Shown: piece by piece, positions 9,369-15,447 of the stretch
Layout of the letters: every line of letters starts with the position of its first letter
Position numbering within the stretch: the stretch's first letter is position 1
Assembly (NCBI GenBank): GCA_964626505.1
Contig: CAZVFR010000053.1
Coordinates: 1 to 15,447 of the forward strand
Direction: 5' to 3'
DNA from: CAZUGA01 sp964626505
GTDB taxonomy: Bacteria; Pseudomonadota; Gammaproteobacteria; Methylococcales; UBA1147
Length of the DNA stretch: 15,447 nt
Notes under the pieces: generated by a model
The model's input: only the letters and a program-made list of their open reading frames with translations
What the model was told of the DNA's origin: nothing
The model's database searches: none
Program-made: the position numbers and the translations under genes

Positions 9369-9402
9369 GCTTAGGTCTATCCTAAATTTAGTATGTCTAA
9401 GC
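9369..9402. repeat. Nested inverted repeats upstream of the REC-GGDEF-EAL gene
   Basis: GCTTAG (9369-9374) and CTAAGC (9397-9402) form outer arms. Inside them lie TTAGG/CCTAA (9371-9375/9381-9385) and the 10-base palindrome CTAAATTTAG (9382-9391). The cluster sits 23 to 56 bases before the TTG start, in the 94-bp spacer after the HPt remnant. It could be an operator or leader structure, but AT-rich chance symmetry cannot be excluded. Confidence 0.35.
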
Positions 9403-9440
9403 CCAAACGTAAAGTATGCCGGCTAATACTCCGCAAAGGA

Positions 9441-9840
9441 TTAAGATGCTTTTGCCGTAGTTTCCAGTTTATCGGTTTCACCTGGTACAACCACGCGGTC
9501 CGTCAAGGCGTGCACTATAGTGATAACTTCACCTATTCCGCTATCCACTCAGTCTTTCGCCAGGTTTTCCAAGCGCGCCGCTGGTTTGGTAAATTCATCA
9601 TAGCCAACCGTACTACCGGCACCTTTTAACCAGTGCGCCAAACCGGCCAATTCATCATAATCTTTATCCTTCCAGGCCCGATCCATCGCCACAAGTTGCT
9701 CCTGAAGCCGATTTACAAAACTTACAATGATGTGCCGGAAACGCGGATCGCCAGCCAAACGCGAAACAACCGCCTGACACTGATCCGGAACGTCTTGCGG
9801 ATTCGAATCACTGGTGGAATCCGGTTCTGTCGGAACACAA
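9441..9840 (-). pseudogene. Second HPt module of the hybrid kinase, cut off by a frameshift and broken by an in-frame TGA
   Basis: The frame directly after the kinase stop encodes an acidic linker and then an HPt domain with the phosphorylatable histidine in LAHWLKGAGSTVGYDEF. From 9767 to 9483 it aligns without gaps, codon for codon (95 codons), with the kinase's own HPt at 10185 to 9901; I count about 48 identical residues. There are two lesions. First, the frame joins the kinase only through a shift within 9844-9866, where a run of seven C (9845-9851, G on the coding strand) lies; dropping one base restores the fusion. Second, an in-frame TGA (9549-9551) stands where the first HPt has Glu, yet homology resumes at once (ALTDRVVVPG against YMSDRIVVPD) and runs to a TAA at 9441-9443. 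No ATG or GTG start precedes the HPt core; only TTG 9756-9758 could serve. It is either a decayed module or a sequence-error artefact. Confidence 0.8.
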
Positions 9841-12372
9841 TCATCCCCCCCTTTCGACGGATATTGCTATTCCGCGCGGTACCGAATTATTGTCAAGGTC
9901 AGGAACCACAATCCGATCACTCATATAATGGAATTTCTCTAACAATGCAGCGACTTGGGTATCGTCTTCAGATTTTATAAACCGCTCCAGTTCTTTTGCG
10001 GGCTCGGTAAACATATCAAACCCAACCGTTCCTCCGGCCCCTTTCAACCAATGCGCCAAACTACCCATCTCGTCGTAATTCTTTTCCGCACAAGCCGAGT
10101 CCATTTCTGCAAGCTTTATTTCAAGCCGTTCGGCGAATGTACGAATAATGGGATAAAAACGCAGGTCATCCGCCAAACGGGAGACCAAAGGCCAATCTTC
10201 GCCAAGCGCTTCGCTGTTCTCCTGAACAAGATTTGTCGAAACGACATTGTTGTCACACTCAACCGATTCAACATCGAGCAAATCCGCAAGCGTTAGAATC
10301 AGCAGCTCCAAATCCAGGGGCTTGCTTTGATAACCCGAGTACCCCGCAGCTAAACATTCGTTTTCGACCCCTTTCATCGCGTTGGCGGTCAGCGCAATTA
10401 TCGGCACATTGATTCCACTTTGCCGCATTAAGCCTACAGCCGTGTAGCCATCCATTACCGGCATCTGGATATCCATTAGAATGATATCAAACGATTTTTG
10501 TACTGTTTTGTCCACACCGACCTGGCCGTTCTCTGCTAGCTCAACATGAAGACCCACATCCTCAAGAACAAGTTTCAGCAACTCCCTGTTTTCTGTACCG
10601 TCATCCACCACCAGAATATTAGCCGGTGGGAATAGCCACTGTTTTTGCTCTGTGTTGTCGGATTCCAGTTCCACCGATTGCAAGACTTCCGCACCGACAA
10701 AATCAACACCGTCCAACGAACCCGTATCCAGCGAAACTGTAAATATAGTTCCTGTACCCAGTTCACTACTTACGGAAATATCGCCACCCAAAGCTTGAGC
10801 AAACTTGAGGCTGATCGCCAAACCCAACCCGGTTCCTCCAAAATTTCGATGCACTGAACTATCCGCCTGAACGAATGGATCAAAAATAACGTCCAGTTTT
10901 TGCTCCGAAATACCAATACCGCTATCGATTACGTCTATGCACAATGTTGATTTGCCGCCTGATTGCATATGGCGAAGCACAACCTTTACACTGCCTTGTT
11001 CGGTAAACTTGATTGCATTGCCCAAAAGGTTGGTGACGATCTGGCGTAAGCGAGCTGGATCACAAAAAATACTTTCAGGAATCGACTCAACAATGTCGAA
11101 ATCCAGGCCAACCCCTTTCTCTTGCGCCTTGATACCGATAGCCTGGATCACATCATGAATTATGGTGTGGGGAAAACAACGGATTTTATCGATTTCCAAC
11201 CGCCCGGCCTCGACTTTGGAAAGATCGAGAATATCGTTGATTAGCGTAAGCAGATGCTTACCGCTGGAATGTATCGTATCCAGATATTTTTTCGAATCTC
11301 CGTGGTTTTTCCCATAGCCGCGCTTGAGCACTTCAGTAAATCCGAGTATAGCGTTCATCGGGGTGCGTATTTCGTGGCTCATATTTGCCAGAAATTCGCT
11401 CTTGGCTTGGTTTGCGGTTTCGGCATTCTCCATGGATACGCGTAGCGCAGCTTCTTTCTCCTCCAACTGAGTCACATCCTGAAAACTGATCAGCACGCCT
11501 CCGGTTTTGTCTCCTTCACCCAGCACCGGCGAACAATTCACGATAAAAGTTCTACGTTTCGATTCCGCATCGGACAAATTGAGCAACCCTTTTCGTTGAG
11601 AACTTCCCTCATTTAGCGAACGGGTCCAAGGATAAACCAATTCTCCACCCTCAGATCCATCTTTAGTAGACCAGTCCAGATCCGAAATTTTACGCCCCAC
11701 CAATTCGTCTGAGGTTTTGCCAACCGTCGCTGCGAAAGATTGATTGGCTAGTACAATATATTCATTGTGATCGATGACCAGTAAACCTTCAGTTAAGGTA
11801 TCCAACGCTGATCGAACACGTCCCGGAACCGCATTCGACGGATCAAGATGGCGCAACATCCTAGACAAATAAAAATAAAACAGGATAAAACTACTGACTG
11901 CCATGAACGCAATCAGCATGACTCGCGGACTAAATAATATTCCTCTCCAACCGCCAACCGTCAAAGGACGACTACGCAGTTGCAGATAACCCCATTTTTG
12001 ACTTCCAGCCCAAATAGGGACTTGCAACTGCGAATCCGTGGAATAAGTAGATGAAAGCTCCTCCCAAAGCTGCTTGTGCGCGCCAACAGTAACCAAATAT
12101 TCGCCATTAACGCGTCTTACGCCCGCGGATAGAATATCGTCATTTCGTTCGACCACCAGCTTGAGATCTTCATAAAGTCGGTCGATGTCTTTCTGGCCAA
12201 CAAAGATCGAGCTATTGACCGCTAAAACTTCAGCCAATGCAGCTCGACTTTCGCGAACCGCGCCAATACGATCCGGAACCAAACCCAAAAATAACGCGGT
12301 CAATAACAAACTAGCGACCAACAGTGCTTCACCCAGCGCAATATGAAATTTAGCCGACAACCCTTTCATCAT
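9841..12372 (-). CDS. Membrane hybrid histidine kinase (sensor-PAS-HisKA-HATPase-REC-HPt)
   Basis: This 843-residue phosphorelay kinase sits in the inner membrane. It has TM helix 1 (~11-32), an extracytoplasmic sensor region (~33-149) with no motif I recognise, and TM helix 2 (~150-170). A PAS domain follows (~186-305, ending in FQDVTQLEEKE), then HisKA with H333 in NMSHEIRTPMNAILGF. The HATPase_c domain has LLGNAIKFTEQG (449-460), DSGIGI (483-488) and FGGTGLGLAIS (511-521). REC (~585-700) has D590/D591, phospho-acceptor D634 in LMDIQMP and K684 in YQSKP. HPt has H774 in LAHWLKGAGG. It starts at ATG 12372 with AAGG nine bases upstream, 35 bp after the giant repeat protein, and is probably co-transcribed with it. 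The frame ends at TGA just after a seven-base G run; the real protein may continue into the HPt remnant downstream. The likely partner is the REC-GGDEF-EAL protein. Confidence 0.94.
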   Translation of the reverse strand: MMKGLSAKFHIALGEALLVASLLLTALFLGLVPDRIGAVRESRAALAEVLAVNSSIFVGQKDIDRLYEDLKLVVERNDDILSAGVRRVNGEYLVTVGAHKQLWEELSSTYSTDSQLQVPIWAGSQKWGYLQLRSRPLTVGGWRGILFSPRVMLIAFMAVSSFILFYFYLSRMLRHLDPSNAVPGRVRSALDTLTEGLLVIDHNEYIVLANQSFAATVGKTSDELVGRKISDLDWSTKDGSEGGELVYPWTRSLNEGSSQRKGLLNLSDAESKRRTFIVNCSPVLGEGDKTGGVLISFQDVTQLEEKEAALRVSMENAETANQAKSEFLANMSHEIRTPMNAILGFTEVLKRGYGKNHGDSKKYLDTIHSSGKHLLTLINDILDLSKVEAGRLEIDKIRCFPHTIIHDVIQAIGIKAQEKGVGLDFDIVESIPESIFCDPARLRQIVTNLLGNAIKFTEQGSVKVVLRHMQSGGKSTLCIDVIDSGIGISEQKLDVIFDPFVQADSSVHRNFGGTGLGLAISLKFAQALGGDISVSSELGTGTIFTVSLDTGSLDGVDFVGAEVLQSVELESDNTEQKQWLFPPANILVVDDGTENRELLKLVLEDVGLHVELAENGQVGVDKTVQKSFDIILMDIQMPVMDGYTAVGLMRQSGINVPIIALTANAMKGVENECLAAGYSGYQSKPLDLELLILTLADLLDVESVECDNNVVSTNLVQENSEALGEDWPLVSRLADDLRFYPIIRTFAERLEIKLAEMDSACAEKNYDEMGSLAHWLKGAGGTVGFDMFTEPAKELERFIKSEDDTQVAALLEKFHYMSDRIVVPDLDNNSVPRGIAISVERGG
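9845..9851. other. Seven-base homopolymer at the kinase frame break
   Basis: Seven C on the plus strand (seven G in the coding strand) lie inside the only 23-base interval (9844-9866) where the kinase frame and the downstream HPt frame are both open. The upstream limit is a TAG at 9867-9869 in the HPt frame and the downstream limit is the kinase TGA at 9841-9843. Loss of one base joins the two frames. Confidence 0.85.
9901..10185 (-). repeat. HPt-coding unit duplicated at 9483-9767
   Basis: The 95 codons for the kinase's HPt (residues 730-824) have an ungapped counterpart of equal length 418 bp downstream. The protein-level match is about half, with the block around the phospho-accepting histidine almost unchanged (LAHWLKGAG, TVG, FT, P). 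The divergence shows an old tandem domain duplication and not a recent copying event. Confidence 0.85.
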
Positions 12373-12407
12373 TCAGTTCTACCTTCAGAATTCCTGTTTT
12401 AAACCCA

Positions 12408-15400
12408 TTATTCCGACATTGTGGTCGGGCTACCCGTATCCTTCATTTTTTGTGCAAGACGGGTCTTGGCTAACTGTGCCTTTAATTTGACCGCGGCTGC
12501 CCCCTTTCGAACCAAGGTATCCAGAGAATCCCGATCATCGATATCGTCATCCAAGCGATCATTCATACGGCCCAACACCGGTAGCGGGTCGATCATTCGC
12601 CACGCCGGCAAAGAGCTCAACACACTACTCAACAACACGCCACCGCGAACCAACCACATCACATAACCCACGGATAAACCGGTGGTTACCGCAACACTAG
12701 ACCCTACGACTGATTTTTCAAGCATTGCGTCTTCCTCTACCTCTTGACGCATTCGGTTCAGTTCTTTCCTAAAATTTGTGTCGCCGGCAATAGATTCGGG
12801 ATCTTGCGTATCCACCAAGCCAAAAATATCAACCTCCTTAAGCGTAACGGTCCCTAGACGGTCCTGACTGCCACCACGTTTAGCATTGATGTTTTTCTTG
12901 TCATAGCCCGCATAGAACGACGCATCTGTTTCAGAATCGCGCGTAGATTCCTGGTTAGCTGAATTGAATTGGACACCCTCACCCAAACCACCTTCACCCG
13001 AAGAAAACCTAGATTGTTCTGATAGTGGTTCATCGGCTGCTTTATCTTGAATTTCATCACGCTCATTCACGTCATCGAGATCCAATTCGCCAGACCTTCC
13101 AACTGCGGATTCTGGTGCGGACACAAAACCCAATATCTGCCCGTCATCCTGGCTTTCCGCACTCGGACTCGAAGCAGCAAAGCTGGCCGAAGTTAGCTGA
13201 ACGGTGATCGTTGCCGTGTCAGTCAAACCCGCATTATCTGTCACTTGGAGCGTTACAGTAATTGCATTAGTGGCTTGTGAATTCAATAGTGCATTATCGG
13301 TAACCACGAGATCTCCGCTGGCATTGACTCCCAACGCGCCACCACTGCTATCGGCCAGTATGCTATAGCTCAGAGTATCACCTGTATCCTGGTCGACTGC
13401 TTTTGGGTTACCCAGCAATGTACCCACGCTGGACGATTTATTGAGGCTCAATAACCCGTCATTAAGTTGCGGTGCTTCATTGACACCCACAACCCTGACG
13501 ACCAGGTTTTGTGTGGCCAGCCCACCATTTCCGTCGTCTACGGAAACGTCTAGCTTATAGAGGTTGTCATTATCAAGATCAGAAGGATTCTCGAAATCGG
13601 GTGCGAAATCAAAAACCAACAGACCGGTATTCCCATCGACCGAGAAAAGCCCGGCATCCACACCACCCGAAATCGCATAACTCAGATTTTGAGCCGGAAC
13701 ATCCTGATCGGTAGCGATAACATTGATGACTGTACTGGTATTTTCATCGACATTTGGTGAATTGCTCGAAGTAATGACCGGCAGATCATTAAGATCACTA
13801 ACATTGATAATCAGATTTTCTTGGTAACTCAATCCGCCGGAGTCCTGTACCGCGACCCTAACATCGTAAACTGCTTGAGTTTCATGATCGAGTATGCCAT
13901 CTGAAAGAATCAATTCATCGCTATTGGTCCCGCCGATGGTAAATTTAGCCTGATCGGCACCACCAACGATTGAATAAGCCGCAGTATCGCCCGTATCCGG
14001 ATCCACAGATGACAGCGTACCTATATTCAAACCACCACTGGTATCAGTGTTTTCCGAGACGATCGCGTTGCTGAGGTTGATATCGGTGGGCGCCCCGTTG
14101 GCAGTTACATTAATATCGAAGGTTTGGTCCGGAGACGAATCAACACCACCGTTGGCCGTCCCGCCGCTGTCGGTCACCGAGACCGTGACGGTCGCCGTGC
14201 CGGATTGCCCCGCTGCGAGGGTATACGTTAACTGTCCATTCGCATCAATACTGGGCGCTACGCTAAACAGCGTGGGGTTGTCATTGCTCACCGTATAATT
14301 GAAGGTCTGGCCTGATTCATCCGTACCACCACCGGCTGTGGGCGATGCAAAGCCTGCTACGGTCTGCGCCCCAGAATTCTCCGCCACGGCCTGATTGCCC
14401 AGCGTCGTGAACGACGGCACATCATTGACCGCATTCACGGTAATGTTCATGACCGCCGAAGTGGTGCCGGTCCCGGCATCATTAACAGTGTAAGTAAAAC
14501 TGGAGTCAGTTGAATCGTTCAGGGCTGAAGTAAAGGTTAAATCCGCTAATTGAGCTGCAGTTACCGTCGTACCATTAGTGACATTCACTGTGCCACTGGT
14601 ATGCGTCAAGGTGCCGCCGTTCAGATTCAATCCGGTAATCGTGACCGAGGCTAGTGCATCGCCTTCCACATCCATGAAGTTAAAATCGGAAGCCCCTATG
14701 ACCAAAGGTATATCTTCATTAGTGATCAAGGTGTTACCGGTGGCAACAGGCACATCGTTGACTGCATTGACCATGATGTTCATCACTGCTGACTCGACAC
14801 CAGCATCCGCATCATTAACCCTATAGGTAAAGCTGGAATTGGTTGAATCGTTAGCAGCTGAAGTAAAGGCTAAATCCGCCAATTCTGCTGCGGTTACCGT
14901 CATGCCGTTGGTAACATTCATCGTGCCGCTGGTATGCGTCAAGGTGCCGCCATTCAGATTCAATCCGGTAATCGTGATTGAAGCCAAGGCATCGCCTTCC
15001 TTATCGTTGAAGTTAAAATCAGAAGCACCGATACCTAAAGGTATATCTTCATTAGCGATCACGGTGTTGCCGGTGGCAACAGGTATATCATTGACGGCAT
15101 TTACAGTCGCGGTAAACGTAGTGTCAACAAACAAACCGTCCGTGTCTGTGGCCCGGATCGTCAGATCCGCGCTGCCATTCTGGTCCGGCGCATAATTCAA
15201 CGTTAAGATACCCGCCACACCATCGATCACGGTCGATGTAAATAAACCCGTATTGGTGTTGCTCTGAACGGTATAAGTCAGATTTGCATCGCTGTCTTCG
15301 ACATCGGCAAACGCCGCGAATAAATCGATCGGCGTATCCGGGGAATCTTCGTTAACCGTTACATCGCTGATACCCGTCGTCGTCGGTGCGGCATTGGCAG

Positions 15401-15447
15401 TCACGCTAATATCAAAGGTTTGGTCCGGCGACGACTCAACACCACCG
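12408..15447 (-). CDS. Giant cadherin/Ig-like repeat surface protein, C-terminal ~1010 residues (runs off window)
   Basis: The frame is open to the right edge; GTG 15404 is internal, since a matching repeat continues upstream of it. Residue numbers count from 15404. The repeats are a tandem-95/cadherin-like domain (~11-103), two near-identical 111-residue units (101-211, 212-322), another Ig-like domain (~323-435), cadherin-like domains (~436-541 with SVDPDTGD and a DLNDLP linker; ~542-642), and a weaker one (~645-740, VDQDTGDTLSYSI). The DxDxGD and DxND motifs suggest calcium binding. An acidic linker (~745-895) ends in FRKELNRMRQEVEEDA, followed by a membrane helix (~899-919, GLSVGYVMWLV), LLSSVLSSLPAW, IDPLPVL and a charged tail. 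No RTX nonapeptides or sortase motif are seen, so type I secretion or wall sorting is not supported at this end. The position 35 bp before the hybrid kinase suggests co-transcription. The precise function is unknown; adhesion or surface sensing is inferred. Confidence 0.88.
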   Translation of the reverse strand, partial: GGVESSPDQTFDISVTANAAPTTTGISDVTVNEDSPDTPIDLFAAFADVEDSDANLTYTVQSNTNTGLFTSTVIDGVAGILTLNYAPDQNGSADLTIRATDTDGLFVDTTFTATVNAVNDIPVATGNTVIANEDIPLGIGASDFNFNDKEGDALASITITGLNLNGGTLTHTSGTMNVTNGMTVTAAELADLAFTSAANDSTNSSFTYRVNDADAGVESAVMNIMVNAVNDVPVATGNTLITNEDIPLVIGASDFNFMDVEGDALASVTITGLNLNGGTLTHTSGTVNVTNGTTVTAAQLADLTFTSALNDSTDSSFTYTVNDAGTGTTSAVMNITVNAVNDVPSFTTLGNQAVAENSGAQTVAGFASPTAGGGTDESGQTFNYTVSNDNPTLFSVAPSIDANGQLTYTLAAGQSGTATVTVSVTDSGGTANGGVDSSPDQTFDINVTANGAPTDINLSNAIVSENTDTSGGLNIGTLSSVDPDTGDTAAYSIVGGADQAKFTIGGTNSDELILSDGILDHETQAVYDVRVAVQDSGGLSYQENLIINVSDLNDLPVITSSNSPNVDENTSTVINVIATDQDVPAQNLSYAISGGVDAGLFSVDGNTGLLVFDFAPDFENPSDLDNDNLYKLDVSVDDGNGGLATQNLVVRVVGVNEAPQLNDGLLSLNKSSSVGTLLGNPKAVDQDTGDTLSYSILADSSGGALGVNASGDLVVTDNALLNSQATNAITVTLQVTDNAGLTDTATITVQLTSASFAASSPSAESQDDGQILGFVSAPESAVGRSGELDLDDVNERDEIQDKAADEPLSEQSRFSSGEGGLGEGVQFNSANQESTRDSETDASFYAGYDKKNINAKRGGSQDRLGTVTLKEVDIFGLVDTQDPESIAGDTNFRKELNRMRQEVEEDAMLEKSVVGSSVAVTTGLSVGYVMWLVRGGVLLSSVLSSLPAWRMIDPLPVLGRMNDRLDDDIDDRDSLDTLVRKGAAAVKLKAQLAKTRLAQKMKDTGSPTTMSE
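14085..14150 (-). repeat. Domain-junction repeat, second copy at 15381-15446
   Basis: These 66 bases encode GGVDSSPDQTFDINVTANG plus APT. The copy at the window edge (15381-15446) encodes the same junction with four residue changes (V-E-S, D-I-S, N-A-A). The same Ig-like domain type therefore precedes the first visible domain, outside the window. Confidence 0.85.
14439..15104 (-). repeat. Two tandem 333-bp repeats in the giant protein gene
   Basis: Unit 1 is 14772-15104 and unit 2 is 14439-14771, each exactly 111 codons from VNAVND to VMNI plus one residue. Both carry GASDFNF, GDALAS, TITGLNLNGGTLTHTSGT and NVTNG. The DNA is also highly similar, for example around 14599-14645 and 14932-14978, which points to recent duplication or gene conversion. 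Confidence 0.92.

Noticed and set aside
9549..9551. TGA read as selenocysteine or tryptophan
   Set aside because: The matching residue in the first HPt is Glu, TGA ends purL at its conserved C-terminus, and no selenocysteine-type structure was noted after it.
9549..9758. Stand-alone HPt gene starting at TTG 9758
   Set aside because: The start would cut into the conserved HPt region, no ribosome site stands out, and gapless homology continues both upstream and past the TGA. A broken extension of the kinase fits better.
9841..9870. Programmed ribosomal frameshift at the G7 run
   Set aside because: It would need a +1 shift, and the typical -1 slippery heptamer plus stem pattern does not give the right frame. 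The second lesion downstream also argues against a working extension.
14047..15195. Several open plus-strand frames opposite the giant protein gene, two of them alike
   Set aside because: They resemble each other only because they lie opposite the 333-bp repeats.
1..15447. CRISPR arrays, insertion sequences, tRNA or rRNA genes
   Set aside because: No regularly spaced short repeats, transposase-like frames, terminal inverted repeats or tRNA arms were found. The only tandem repeats are protein-coding.

Overview
This looks like a draft scaffold from a gammaproteobacterium of moderate GC. Three things point there: a long single-chain PurL that aligns closely with the E. coli type, a BamC-family lipoprotein directly behind dapA, and a REC-GGDEF-EAL protein and hybrid kinase of the kind common in free-living, often aquatic, Gammaproteobacteria. 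I cannot place it to genus. A run of ten Ns inside purL marks a contig join. All genes that I can support lie on the minus strand, so transcription runs from right to left.

Right part (15447 to 9347): the C-terminal ~1000 residues of a giant surface-type protein made of tandem cadherin/Ig-like repeats. It ends in an acidic linker, one membrane helix and a charged tail. Only 35 bp later comes a membrane hybrid histidine kinase (TM-sensor-TM-PAS-HisKA-HATPase-REC-HPt). Directly downstream lies a second, homologous HPt module. It is cut off from the kinase by a frameshift at a seven-base homopolymer and is also broken by an in-frame TGA. It still aligns without gaps to the first HPt over 95 codons. 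Next comes a REC-GGDEF-EAL response regulator with intact catalytic motifs. Together these read as a possible surface-protein, phosphorelay and c-di-GMP locus, which is the most unusual part of the window.

Middle (7355 to 5711): dapA, with a good sigma70-like promoter overlapped by a 10-bp inverted repeat, followed by a short bamC. This is the common gammaproteobacterial dapA-bamC pair.

Left part (5534 to 1): purL, with an intact frame on both sides of the N gap. The ten Ns stand for about 44 missing bases by comparison with the E. coli protein. Then comes about 1.05 kb with no recognisable gene, and then the first 208 codons of an acetolactate-synthase-like thiamine-diphosphate enzyme that runs off the left edge.
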